The notes below the pieces were generated by a model that made no database searches, had not been told where the DNA came from, and was given only the letters and a program-made list of their open reading frames with translations. A stretch of 64,000 nucleotides of DNA, taken from the NCBI GenBank assembly GCA_965243715.1, contig CBDEVU010000009.1, positions 558,001 through 622,000 on the forward strand. Direction: 5' to 3'. How positions within the stretch are numbered: the stretch's first letter is position 1; each line of letters begins with the position of its first letter. This DNA is from UBA11606 sp965243715. GTDB lineage: Bacteria > Actinomycetota > Acidimicrobiia > Acidimicrobiales > Aldehydirespiratoraceae. Both the position numbers and the translations under genes were made by a program. This document shows, piece by piece, positions 25,701 through 35,652 of the stretch.

Positions 25701-28700
25701 TCAGTTGCCCTTGACACGTTGGATGACCTGAAGACTGGCTGCTGGGAGGTTTTGACTAATGAGAATATCATCCACGAGTTCTACCGGAGTACTGATGTTG
25801 AACTTTTTTGCATCACGAAGAGCAGTATCAGCGGGATAGTCTGGGGTCAGAGGTCCACTTGTCCCAATGATGACAGTTCGATCTCCCGTGATCGCAGCGA
25901 TTGGCGCCGAGACCTGGCCTACCCCTGGAATCTCAATTGATACGCGCCGTCGGAACTTAACTCCTTCGACGCCCTGCCGAGCGAGATCCTCAAAGAGTCT
26001 GTCGGTTGAGCGTTCGATCCTCTCTGGGTCGAGCACGGGTTTTTCGTCGCGCAGGAGGTATCGAAGGAGGCTTGCACCGACAAAGCGATCGAGGAATTGG
26101 TGTTCAAATCGATTTCTGAAGCTGCGTAGGCAGCGGTAACAACTCCTATCACAACCAGCCGGGCAAGCTTCAAGGATTTCTAGGGCATCTGAGAGGACCG
26201 ACTCGCCTAGTTCGCCGACGTTGCGGGCGAACCCAGCCCCGCCTGCGAGTGTGTCATAGAGGTAGATCTCGGCTTCAAGGCCGTCCTTACCAAGATCAGT
26301 TAGTGCTGGCCTGTACTCCGCTTGGATCTCCCCCAGGTCAATCTCAAGCCGTCTAGTAGCGGCGATCGTTATCGCGTCGGCGAGCGTCCGTAACGCGACA
26401 TCCGTTGATAGATAGTTTGGCCGTAGCGTTAGTGGTTCATCCACGCGGAGCGCCATGAGGAGCACATCTGATACGAAGTCTGTGCCGAGCACCATTCCAC
26501 TGGTTGTAAATTCTCCAGTACAGTCGGGTTCTTTCCGATCTGGGAACGGCTTAGCGTGTGCTGAGAAGATCTTGCCAGCTGACACCGCCGTTGGTTCGAT
26601 CAGCCCACACTTGAGGCAATATGTGTACCCCTCATGGTTTGGCCCAGTATTAGTTACTAACAGAAACGTCCTGTCGTAGTACTGTCGAATTCTTGATGTC
26701 ACCGGAGACCAACCGACTGCGTCTGCTGGGAATGACGCAATTAGTTTTGCACGTGTTGCGTAGCTTCGAGCCGGTTGGTCGTCTGGCGATGTTCCCTCCG
26801 GAATGCTATGCGGATGAGCGAACCCAGGAGGGCGGACCCAGTTGCGTGCCTTGCCAAATAGCGCCTCGGCCCCACAAGCCGGGCAGTCTCGCATCTCGTC
26901 CCGCTCCGCATCCGAGAGCATTTCAGTCTTAGCATAGCGACAGACGGAGCATTCGAAGTAGAGTCGACGTTTCTGCCAATTATTGAATAGGTCCGAGGGC
27001 ATAGGTGAATAGAGGGCGCCGGAAGTCCAGAGCTTCCCGTCAATCCACACCTCCTTGCCGGGAGCGTATTGCGAGAGCGCAATCGGAAGCCCCTGACTCG
27101 GTGCGTACTGAAACAGCGGTCGATACGCAGTGTAACCTTCGGCATCGAATACGTGGAATGACACGACATCGGTCGGAAATGCATAGCGGGGGAGGACTCC
27201 CTTGTATAGAAGTCGGTCGAGAAGATTCTCCTTGGCGTTTTCAGGGGACACTCTCTCTTCACCGGTTTCGGTCGGAACCTCATTTGAGGCGGTGTCCTCG
27301 GATTCAGTGGTATCTCGCGTTACCGGCGGTGACGACGGGTCTGCCACGCTCTTGTCGTTGGAATCGGGTTGGTCCAGCGCCTGATCGATTTCCTGGATGG
27401 TGTGTTCCGAGAAATCGTCAAGAATTTTCGCGCGGTCTATGTTAGCCAGTTCTCGTGGTAGCCAAGAGTCGAGTTCCAAGCGCAGGCCGCTCTCTTCCGC
27501 ACGGAGCCAGTGCATAAAGTCGGAGCGGTTCAGCGGTGTGGACTCGAGCAGGAAGCCGTGGACCGTCCCTAGGACTTCGAACAACTGCGGCTGGGATTTC
27601 GGATTGATCGTCGGAAGTCGATCTGAGTGATAGCGCTGAAGTAGAAACGCAGTAACGTGACGCCGAGCGATTTCGACGTTGTTCAAGGACAGTATGGGAT
27701 CGTCGACGGGGCCGCGGATCATGGCGTCTGGCTCGCGAAAGAAATGCTCGTCGTGGCTATCAGCGCTTCCGAAAGCGATCACTGTTGCAACAGCATTGCC
27801 CCGCCGCCCAGCCCGCCCAGCCCGTTGCTGGTAATTCGCTCGCGATGGCGGCATGTTCCGGAGGGCGACGCCGGAGAGAGCCCCGATGTCGATTCCTACC
27901 TCCATCGTCGTGGTGCAGGACAGGACATCAACCGCGGAGCGGTACGATTGGCCGACTGCTCCGCCTAAATCCACGTCCTGGAATAGGAGTTCGTGTTCCT
28001 CGGCCTTGGAGAACACGGCATCTCCTTGGGCTTGTCCTAACTGGGCGGTGTGCTCGGCCGCAACGATGACGGTTGGTGGTTCGGGAACGGGCGCAAGTGC
28101 TCGAATTGTGCTCTGACGGTAGTACCCCTTTCGCGCCCGAAAGACCGGATCTGTGTCGGGATCAATATCGTATACGTCGTTCCTGCAACATGCGACACAC
28201 CTAGCGGTCCCGGGGAACGGCCGCTGTGTCGTCTTGCATGTTCGGCAATAGGCCCAACTTGGGCTCGTGTCAAGTGTGAGCCGCTGAGCCCTCATCCGAA
28301 ACGTGTCGCCTTGAGGTTCGCAAAGACGGTCGCGCAAGATCGGGAGCCAGTCATTCTCGAACTTCTGGCAGGTGACCTTGTCCTCAAACCACTTGGTCAA
28401 TGATTTGAATTTTCCCTTGTGGCCTCGAACTTCATTCATCCACCAACTAGCGGGCATCGTCGGGAACCATAGGCCGGGAGCGGTCCACTGGTTTATCCAG
28501 AGCCTTACGAGGGCGAGGCGTTGATCTTCTGAATCAAATGGAGCGAGGATCGGTAACTTCTCCAAGAGTTTGGGGCGCTCCTGGTCACGCTCGGCCAGTG
28601 ACCCAAGCGCGAGCGACTGCAGACCGGTCCACTTGTCGTTGACAGTGGCAAGAATGCCACGAAGTAGCGAAACGGGCGGTGTCTGCGACTTGGCCTCATC

Positions 28701-31262
28701 GATGAGATACGCCAGAGCATCGGCATCATCCAACTTGCCATCTTCCTTCAGGGCGTCGAGATCTCGCTGCAACTGAATCGATTCTCCTGCTTTCAGTTCT
28801 GGTCGGAGCCGGATATCGCAACGTCGCGCGGCGAGCATGACCGCAAGATGGAGGTCTTCAAGGCCAACGCGTGTACGCAATAAGTCGTGTTGACGGAGTT
28901 CACGGAAGCCGAGAAGCACCAGCGGACGGAGCACGTCGCGCATAGCGTATGTCTGCAGATTGGGCGCAAGCCGAGCGGCCATCTGCCGTGAATCAGAGAA
29001 AGTCAATACTTTTCTGCCGCGCAGGGGAGCGAATTCGGTGGCGGGTTGCGGCCCAGGTGGTTGTACCTCGATTTGCCTGCTGATGACAGCCTGGAACGGT
29101 TGATCTCCCTTTGTTTGATGGTCCTGAACGGATGAGCGGCCGTAGGCCGCCTGTTGGCCACAAACCCCGCACGGGCGGAACTCCCCGCCTAGACGAACAG
29201 TGGTGCTCTTTTCGTCTTCGTCGCTGTCCCCTGTGTCCGCCTCGCGATCTCGCCGGAGGTAGACAAGCCGAATCCTGTCACCAAGTTCATAGGGGTTAAG
29301 GCGACCGGTCACGAGATCTAGGTCGTGGGGTTCGACCCAGGCGGCCATGGGTTGTTCGAGACAGATGTCAATCGCTTCCAGTTCATGGGCTTCGCCTCTC
29401 GCATTTTCGAAAGGCCTGCCTGGCTCCGACCAAATGAAGGTCGGTTCGGACAAGTTGTCGGTGTAACCCCTTGCATATGCGGCGCCGCAGTGCCGGCACG
29501 TGTACAACTCAAGAACGCGCGCCCCACAGCAGCAACTCTCCTGCGGTTGCGAGTAGAGTTTTCCGATCGGCCCGCTCGGTCCGGTCTGCTGGACCTCGGT
29601 ACAGTCCGAGTCCAGACAGGCCCACAACCCTGGTAGACCCCGGAAGAAGGTATGGATGCGGCACGGCAGCAGGCCCGGCTCTCCTGAGGATGGTCGTGCC
29701 ATGCTGCCCAACGCCAGCAGAGTAGTGAGCGCTCGTTCTGCTCGCGCACTGTTGGTGTCGAACACGTCTTGAGCGAGTTCTGCTACCGGGCGTGCTTCCT
29801 GCATCGTCATGTTGATGAGGCGGCCCATCGGCGCGTATTGCTCTAGGGATTGGTACAGCAGTTGCTCAAAACCCATGTCGCCAGTTACGCCCCTCCATCG
29901 AAGGAACGTGCAGACCGCACGCCGGCGGGTATCCTGGTCAGGTGAGTACAGATTTTCAAGGGCAATGTCAGCTAGGTGCTCGACATCTTCGTTGTTGCCA
30001 CGATGGTCGTGTTCTTTGAGCGCAAGGGTTCCCTGGATAGTGTCGAAGTCGCTTTCGTCTTTCCCGGACAACGCTGCGGCGAACACTCGCGCTCGGTCTT
30101 TGTCGCTGAAACTGGCACTTGTACAGATGACCTGTAGGCGATCTGGGTCGATCCCGACGCGGGTTCGTAATCGTCGGATGAGCAGCGCCACCTCCGCTCC
30201 AGCGGCGCCTCGGTACAGGTGGGCTTCGTCGACCACGAGCATTAAGCGCTGAAGGGGATTGTTTTCCAGCCAATCTCTGGTTGCGTCGAATATGGGCCGT
30301 TCAAGAGGCCGCATGAGCATATATTCGAGCATTGAGTAGTTCGTTACTAGTACGTCGGCAGGAGCTTGCAGTACCTCGTGTCGAGTGAAGAGTTCCGAAT
30401 CGTCGGGTCGCATCACCGCACGGACGAATTTTCCATCGCGTTGCCAGTTACTGCCCTTTTGCCCGAACCAGGCGCGCAAATCCGGCTTAGCTGGCCACTT
30501 GCCTCGCTCCTGTAGGTTGCGAATTAGATTCTGTGCCTCGACCGCGCTGTCGTCGGTTCCATCGGCTCGGTTCAGAAGGTCGACGTAGAAGCGACTGATT
30601 GGCCGCAGTCGTGTGGTGTCCTTCTTGCTTGTCCGAACCCCTGGGTAAAGCGTTCGACTTGTGTATCGTGCGAAACGCGCCGGCCGACCACCCCATTGCT
30701 TGAACTGGTCAACAACGCCTTCGTTGCCGAATAGCAAACGGAGTCTCCCAAGTTGATCGTTGACTAGGGCATTCATAGGGTAGAGCACAAGCGCTCGTAT
30801 TGCTGGACTGCTGAATGACTCCGGCGTGTCGCTTGCTTCGATTGCCAGTTTGGCGAGGATCGGGAGAAGGAAGGACTCTGTCTTCCCAGATCCGGTCCCA
30901 GTCGTGACGACAAGACTTCGATCTTCGAGGACAGCCTTTCGAAGCGCCTGTGCTTGATGATCGTAAGGCGGGTCATGCAGTAGCCCGGGGCCGCCGTCCG
31001 CTTTGTTGCGAGACATCAACCTTAAAAGTTCGTCCGCTGGTTGAGGGAGACCGAGTTTGCTGAAGCGTGATCCAGGGACATATCGCGGGGTCGACTCCAA
31101 GTAGGGTTCCTGAGAGATGACGCCTAGCCTGTCGAGCAAGAATCCTCGCTGCTCGACGATGGCAGGATGGCTTATGTGATACGTCGCCTCGATGTAGTTG
31201 CGTAGCGCAAGCCTGATCTCTTGGATTGTCTGGCCTATCGTTAGTGGGGTCGTTGCTGTCAC
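25701..31262 (-). CDS. druE: DruE-like giant DEAD/DEAH helicase with DUF1998
   Basis: An ~1853-residue SF2 helicase. Motif I is 'VVTTGTGSGKTESFLLP', motif II the DEAH of 'LMLVVDEAHLYRGAAGAE', and motif VI 'QQRAGRAGRRGN'. Several CxxC clusters occur in the middle ('CCCGARVLELYTCRHCGAAY'). The C-terminus is a DUF1998 domain with four cysteines in 'CPAGCDRSCYRCLRSFRNRF'. Size, motif order and DUF1998 match DruE, the one subunit common to all Druantia types. The GTG at 31262 overlaps the upstream stop as GTGA and is preferred over the longer frame from 31421 or the ATG at 31301. Last gene of the druH-unknown-druE operon. Confidence 0.8.
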   Translation of the reverse strand: MTATTPLTIGQTIQEIRLALRNYIEATYHISHPAIVEQRGFLLDRLGVISQEPYLESTPRYVPGSRFSKLGLPQPADELLRLMSRNKADGGPGLLHDPPYDHQAQALRKAVLEDRSLVVTTGTGSGKTESFLLPILAKLAIEASDTPESFSSPAIRALVLYPMNALVNDQLGRLRLLFGNEGVVDQFKQWGGRPARFARYTSRTLYPGVRTSKKDTTRLRPISRFYVDLLNRADGTDDSAVEAQNLIRNLQERGKWPAKPDLRAWFGQKGSNWQRDGKFVRAVMRPDDSELFTRHEVLQAPADVLVTNYSMLEYMLMRPLERPIFDATRDWLENNPLQRLMLVVDEAHLYRGAAGAEVALLIRRLRTRVGIDPDRLQVICTSASFSDKDRARVFAAALSGKDESDFDTIQGTLALKEHDHRGNNEDVEHLADIALENLYSPDQDTRRRAVCTFLRWRGVTGDMGFEQLLYQSLEQYAPMGRLINMTMQEARPVAELAQDVFDTNSARAERALTTLLALGSMARPSSGEPGLLPCRIHTFFRGLPGLWACLDSDCTEVQQTGPSGPIGKLYSQPQESCCCGARVLELYTCRHCGAAYARGYTDNLSEPTFIWSEPGRPFENARGEAHELEAIDICLEQPMAAWVEPHDLDLVTGRLNPYELGDRIRLVYLRRDREADTGDSDEDEKSTTVRLGGEFRPCGVCGQQAAYGRSSVQDHQTKGDQPFQAVISRQIEVQPPGPQPATEFAPLRGRKVLTFSDSRQMAARLAPNLQTYAMRDVLRPLVLLGFRELRQHDLLRTRVGLEDLHLAVMLAARRCDIRLRPELKAGESIQLQRDLDALKEDGKLDDADALAYLIDEAKSQTPPVSLLRGILATVNDKWTGLQSLALGSLAERDQERPKLLEKLPILAPFDSEDQRLALVRLWINQWTAPGLWFPTMPASWWMNEVRGHKGKFKSLTKWFEDKVTCQKFENDWLPILRDRLCEPQGDTFRMRAQRLTLDTSPSWAYCRTCKTTQRPFPGTARCVACCRNDVYDIDPDTDPVFRARKGYYRQSTIRALAPVPEPPTVIVAAEHTAQLGQAQGDAVFSKAEEHELLFQDVDLGGAVGQSYRSAVDVLSCTTTMEVGIDIGALSGVALRNMPPSRANYQQRAGRAGRRGNAVATVIAFGSADSHDEHFFREPDAMIRGPVDDPILSLNNVEIARRHVTAFLLQRYHSDRLPTINPKSQPQLFEVLGTVHGFLLESTPLNRSDFMHWLRAEESGLRLELDSWLPRELANIDRAKILDDFSEHTIQEIDQALDQPDSNDKSVADPSSPPVTRDTTESEDTASNEVPTETGEERVSPENAKENLLDRLLYKGVLPRYAFPTDVVSFHVFDAEGYTAYRPLFQYAPSQGLPIALSQYAPGKEVWIDGKLWTSGALYSPMPSDLFNNWQKRRLYFECSVCRYAKTEMLSDAERDEMRDCPACGAEALFGKARNWVRPPGFAHPHSIPEGTSPDDQPARSYATRAKLIASFPADAVGWSPVTSRIRQYYDRTFLLVTNTGPNHEGYTYCLKCGLIEPTAVSAGKIFSAHAKPFPDRKEPDCTGEFTTSGMVLGTDFVSDVLLMALRVDEPLTLRPNYLSTDVALRTLADAITIAATRRLEIDLGEIQAEYRPALTDLGKDGLEAEIYLYDTLAGGAGFARNVGELGESVLSDALEILEACPAGCDRSCYRCLRSFRNRFEHQFLDRFVGASLLRYLLRDEKPVLDPERIERSTDRLFEDLARQGVEGVKFRRRVSIEIPGVGQVSAPIAAITGDRTVIIGTSGPLTPDYPADTALRDAKKFNISTPVELVDDILISQNLPAASLQVIQRVKGN

Positions 31263-32335
31263 TTCAGTTCGCCCTCGTAACCTCTCTGCGATTCCATCCA
31301 TAGATGGTCGCACACAAACTGCTTCTCCTCGCCTGCGTCGGAAGAGGAGAACTCGTACCCGAAAAGCGATCTTTGAGTGCGAACGGGTTGCCCTAGGAGA
31401 TCCCATCGCCTTTGGAGCCACTTGGGTGGAGGCGATGGAAGTCCAAATTGTAATTGACCCCTTCCGGTCTTACTGACTAGAAGTTCTTGAGGAGTGCCGT
31501 TTTCGAAGTCGATTGCTGCCTGAAGTTGCCACGCTTCGTCGCAACCCCTAGCGCCTCTGTTGAGTGGGAGGTCGAGGAACTTTCGGTGATTTCCACCGCG
31601 TATTTCGACAAAGCACCATAAGTCGGCTCCGTATCCTTGGCTCCTTCTGGCCACGAATACTCCGTCGTCCGATGTTGAAGCTTGTCGCCATCGTCTCCTG
31701 TAGAATGACGGCGATGAGTCCGGATCAAGCACACAGAGGTTCTCGATAGTGCCCGATGGATCTTGCTGCCCTAGTTTGTGTCGATAGGAGTTTATGAGAC
31801 TGATCGGGGCTGCTGGCTCTGGTCGTCCCATCCATTGTGAGTCGGAGACCTCGCGGACGCCATACGTATCTAACAGGGAGTAGTCCTTATCATCGGGCTC
31901 GGCAATCCGTCGTAGATGCCCCGAGGTGACTAGTTGATCTTGAAGCGCCTCGCCAACTAAAGGGGCACCATCGGGTCTAGTCCCAAAGAGAATGAGACCC
32001 CCCGAGCGTCGCTGCACGTACCGGGGTTGTCCGAGGAAAATGACCCTTCGTCGCTGTCCATTGTGATCTTCCAGCGATTCTACTAGGTCACCTGCCGCCA
32101 CAAGAGCGTCGAGAGTCTCCTGAAGTAGGTCGGAGTCAACAGGCACCAATTCTTGGAGTGTGTCCTTGACCGCGGCGGATAACGCTGACGGAGTGGACGG
32201 ACATAGAAAAGACGCCGCTCGTCGCAAACTTGCGGCAACGAGTGACACTCGGTCAGAACTATCCGTTAAACGGAGCGAGGCAACGGTTGTCGTGAGGGAC
32301 TCGGGGAGGGTCAGCACTTTCAGTCCCATTGCCAC
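31259..32335 (-). CDS. Unknown protein between druH and druE
   Basis: A 358-residue protein that I do not recognise. The N-terminal half is helical and could hold winged-helix-like elements ('LQETLDALVAAGDLVESLED', 'GEALQDQLVTSGHLRRIAEP'). The C-terminal half has 'RRSQGYGADLWCFVEIRGG' and 'CDEAWQLQAAIDFENGTPQE'. The start overlaps druH by 16 bases and the stop overlaps the druE start by four, so it is translated as part of the operon. As I recall, canonical type III Druantia has only druH and druE, which makes this an extra component. A role as DNA-binding or specificity subunit is only a guess. Confidence 0.65.
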   Translation of the reverse strand: MAMGLKVLTLPESLTTTVASLRLTDSSDRVSLVAASLRRAASFLCPSTPSALSAAVKDTLQELVPVDSDLLQETLDALVAAGDLVESLEDHNGQRRRVIFLGQPRYVQRRSGGLILFGTRPDGAPLVGEALQDQLVTSGHLRRIAEPDDKDYSLLDTYGVREVSDSQWMGRPEPAAPISLINSYRHKLGQQDPSGTIENLCVLDPDSSPSFYRRRWRQASTSDDGVFVARRSQGYGADLWCFVEIRGGNHRKFLDLPLNRGARGCDEAWQLQAAIDFENGTPQELLVSKTGRGQLQFGLPSPPPKWLQRRWDLLGQPVRTQRSLFGYEFSSSDAGEEKQFVCDHLWMESQRGYEGELK

Positions 32336-35300
32336 GTCTGCTTCTGTTGCTCGGCGATGATGGCGAGCATACGCGCCGCTCGAAACGCATGTGGATGTTC
32401 CAGTACTTCGTTGAAGTTGACTTCTGAGTCACCTTTGGTCCAATTAAGCAGTGACCCGGGAGAGGAAGCAAGTCGGAGCAGCGCTTCTGCGAGCCACGAC
32501 CCGGCTCGCGTGAACTTCGCCCCTGGTTGTCGTGCGATAGCTGACCCGCCACCTGACGCGGCGGGAGCGGCCTCGCCAATCAGCGAAGCGAGTGGCTGTA
32601 CAGGCGGATCTTCGATGTGACCCAGTTGATGCGCAAGATCGAATAGCCGCCGGCAAAACTCTGCCCAATGCGAAGGCTTCGCAAGTCTCGCTGTGAGGTC
32701 ATCAATTGACAGGAGCTCTCCCTTCGTATGGCGCTGCTCTAGTGAACTCCAATTGCCGCCGCCGATCAACGTTCCGATCTCGCTGCGGATCGCAGCTTCT
32801 ACAGCGACCCGCCGATAACGGACTAGTAGATGGCCAGGTGATCGAGCTCCAGACCAGAGCGCAGCGACATGAACGAGTTCCATCACACTTGCTCCTGAAC
32901 GCTTGCGCTTTTGCAGGTGGATATTGGAAGGGTTCAGGCCAAGATCGCGAAGTTCCTGCACCTTTGGTGGCAGAATGGCCATCGCCTCGTGGTCACCAAG
33001 GCGGGCAACGAACAAGCCACCATCAGGGTTATGGACATCGACCTCGGAGGAATTCGTCGACTCGCTGACATCTGGCGTCTCGAACGGGTACCGCACTATC
33101 TCTGCGGGCATCCCAGTGTCGGCGCTCTCGTAGAGTCGAAGAACGATGTTCTTTTGAACTCGTCGGAATCCCCAGCGGAGTGGTTCCAATTCACGTTCAA
33201 GTACTGCTCTGACCTCTCCTAACTCAGTATTACTAACAACGATCTCAAGCTGCCATGCATTGTCGTAAGCGTTCTGGAAGAGCCTGCATTGCCGCACTTT
33301 TTTGTCGAACAACGCCCTCCACTCCACTGCGGTGGTCGGAAGACTGAGTTGAAAACGACGTTCTGCCACGGTGGAGTTAGTGGCATCCTTAAGCTTGACC
33401 TTGACCGATGTACCTGTTCCCAGTGGACCTTCTATTTCGATGCTCGCTCGGTCGTCCCACAGATCTTCGAGTGAAGCTTCTTGTGGACTCAGGCGAATTC
33501 GAAGCGGGTCTCGAAAGGTTCCGTTGATTCGTCCGGGTTCGGCGTCGCGGATTAGGATTCTTACGTGTAGGTCTGAAATTGAATGGGTGCTTTCAGGTAC
33601 TAGAAACGAGAATCTAAGGTCATGCAATCCTTGACTCAGTTCAGGGACTTGGATGACGACAGTGTCCTTTGCAATACTCGTCCACGGTACGATTACATGA
33701 TCGGCTTCGTTCAGGGTCAACGTGCACGTGGTGATGTCGTGAGTGGATGACAAGCGTAACATCGGTCGGTCGCCAGCGATCCATTCGCCAAAACCGGCGC
33801 CGTCCCATGCTGCTGGGATGATCCCGACTGGCTCTACCTCAACACTCGTCTGGATGCTGCACCCGAGGTCCCTTAAGAGGTCGGCGGAATCGGGATTGAT
33901 CTCCTGTGGCATATCGATGGAGAGAGCGGTGGCGCCAGCACACTGGGCTGGATACTCGTTGATCCAGTCAACCGCTGGAGCAGCGAGGTTAGGCCCGATG
34001 AGTATGTAGCGAACTCCAACTCGAACTGAGTTGGACCTGACGATCCGCCCAGTTCCATCGGGCCCGAGTCGGAAGAGCCAAGGTTCATTGGGAGGAGTGC
34101 GCGCCTCGGCGGCGAGCAACTCGGAGACTTCAGTTGATCCGCGTTCTAGTTCAAATACCGTTGAGTCTCGACCAGGCCATTTCTCGAGGGCAGCCTGTTG
34201 GCCCGAGTAGAGGAGCCAGCCACGGGCTTTGGGTCGTCCATTACTCCCAGCGACGCTGCAACGCACCATACCGACCTGTTCGCGCGCGTCTGGGTGGCGA
34301 GCGAATAGTGGCGTGAAGTCTGGAACCCGGAGTCGCAGGACACATCCGTCGGTTCCGGGATGTAAGGAGAATGCGACTGGAGATGTTGGGCGGTCGACAT
34401 AGGAGTGTTCCCCCGTACGAAAGGGCTTGCCGCGCGGTTTGAATCCTCGGAGTCGAATCTGATCTGCGGAGGATTGAGCGTCGGTAAGCCAGCTTCGAGC
34501 CTGCCTTTCTTGGGACAGATCGTCTGTGATGCGGGTGAGTGTCAACGGTTCGAGCGAGGCTTCGCGTTGTAGCCGCGTGAGGAGTGCGGAAGCTACTTGT
34601 CCTAGGAGTTCTGTGTTCTGGGCAAACTGCTGGAAGCGCTTCGAACTCCCATATGACCGGGCTGCTAAGACGCGTCCGAGTTCAGAAGCGTCGTTGAGGA
34701 GTTCGCTCGTCAGTGCACCCCGGTAGTCGTACAAGAGACGTGCAAACTGGCGCTGAAGGTCTGCGGGCAACACTGCATGCGTGATTGGCCAGCAAATGAT
34801 TGTGAACTGCGATGCCCATCGACCAAGCGGTCGAGCACCGTTGTAGTCCCTTTCGAATTCTTGAAACCGTTCCTTGACATATTGTCGACCAGCGTTTTGC
34901 TCCCATCCCGGCGCCTCCGCCTCTAAAGTCGGCCAGTACTCGTCACCTTCGTAGCTGTACCCGATTTCAGTTGCGTAGATGATGAAGGGTAGCCAGTGCT
35001 TTCTCGGGGGCCGTGTCCTACCTATCCACGCCTTGACCACATCTCGGAGGACTGACAGATCACCTTCGGAAAAGCCGTGCTCGAGTGCGTAGACAGGCGC
35101 CGAACCTAGAGCGCGCTTTCGTCTGGTGGCCAACTCGCGGAAATGTAGATCGAGGCGATCGTGCAGAGAGGCGATCGTGCCAGAGATGTCCGCTGACCCG
35201 AAGGTTCCGTCTATTGGTATTTCTCCCACCACACTACTATGCATGCGGCCTGTGACAGTCGCTAATATCGTAGAGCAAGGTGAGGCCGGATCGTCAGCAG

Positions 35301-35577
35301 TTCTCGATGATTTGAGCCAATGTCGGGTTACCAGCAGAAGGTCCTGAACACCGAAGAAGACGCGTTCGAATTGGCCTCGATAGTAGTCGGTGAGGTTAGC
35401 GCGCCGCGGCGGGGGTGTCGCTATCGACGTTGCCAAACTGGTGACTATCGCTCCCAGTGCGGTATCGGAGGCGATTGCGTCGCTATCTGTAGGGACCACA
35501 GACGTTGGGGCCGCGAGATGAGCGTGAGCTAGGAGCGCCGAGTAGCCGCGGCAACTCGTTCGATCATGAGTCTCCAC
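32320..35577 (-). CDS. DruH-like protein (type III Druantia)
   Basis: A 1085-residue protein without recognised catalytic motifs. The N-terminal third has 'HWLPFIIYATEIGYSYEGDE', 'YWPTLEAEAPGW', 'RPLGRWASQFTIICWPITHA' and 'VLPADLQRQFARLLYDYRGA', which resemble the first region of DruH as I remember it. The central and C-terminal parts are rich in β-strands, with possible immunoglobulin-like folds ('DVSESTNSSEVDVHNPDGG'). The start is GTG. It is the first gene of a three-gene operon ending in the DruE helicase. The name rests on recollection of the motifs plus size and gene order. Confidence 0.6.
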   Translation of the reverse strand: METHDRTSCRGYSALLAHAHLAAPTSVVPTDSDAIASDTALGAIVTSLATSIATPPPRRANLTDYYRGQFERVFFGVQDLLLVTRHWLKSSRTADDPASPCSTILATVTGRMHSSVVGEIPIDGTFGSADISGTIASLHDRLDLHFRELATRRKRALGSAPVYALEHGFSEGDLSVLRDVVKAWIGRTRPPRKHWLPFIIYATEIGYSYEGDEYWPTLEAEAPGWEQNAGRQYVKERFQEFERDYNGARPLGRWASQFTIICWPITHAVLPADLQRQFARLLYDYRGALTSELLNDASELGRVLAARSYGSSKRFQQFAQNTELLGQVASALLTRLQREASLEPLTLTRITDDLSQERQARSWLTDAQSSADQIRLRGFKPRGKPFRTGEHSYVDRPTSPVAFSLHPGTDGCVLRLRVPDFTPLFARHPDAREQVGMVRCSVAGSNGRPKARGWLLYSGQQAALEKWPGRDSTVFELERGSTEVSELLAAEARTPPNEPWLFRLGPDGTGRIVRSNSVRVGVRYILIGPNLAAPAVDWINEYPAQCAGATALSIDMPQEINPDSADLLRDLGCSIQTSVEVEPVGIIPAAWDGAGFGEWIAGDRPMLRLSSTHDITTCTLTLNEADHVIVPWTSIAKDTVVIQVPELSQGLHDLRFSFLVPESTHSISDLHVRILIRDAEPGRINGTFRDPLRIRLSPQEASLEDLWDDRASIEIEGPLGTGTSVKVKLKDATNSTVAERRFQLSLPTTAVEWRALFDKKVRQCRLFQNAYDNAWQLEIVVSNTELGEVRAVLERELEPLRWGFRRVQKNIVLRLYESADTGMPAEIVRYPFETPDVSESTNSSEVDVHNPDGGLFVARLGDHEAMAILPPKVQELRDLGLNPSNIHLQKRKRSGASVMELVHVAALWSGARSPGHLLVRYRRVAVEAAIRSEIGTLIGGGNWSSLEQRHTKGELLSIDDLTARLAKPSHWAEFCRRLFDLAHQLGHIEDPPVQPLASLIGEAAPAASGGGSAIARQPGAKFTRAGSWLAEALLRLASSPGSLLNWTKGDSEVNFNEVLEHPHAFRAARMLAIIAEQQKQTWQWD

Positions 35578-35652
35578 CCATTCAGCGCCTCCGCCCCCGC
35601 CTCAACCTCAAGACCGTCTAATGCTGCTGGAACTTGCCGCTAGCCTGATGAG

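Noticed and set aside
21912..35577. Annotation of the island as a canonical type I Druantia
   Set aside because: No DruB, DruC or DruD-like genes were recognised, and DruE is on the opposite strand from the DruA-like gene.
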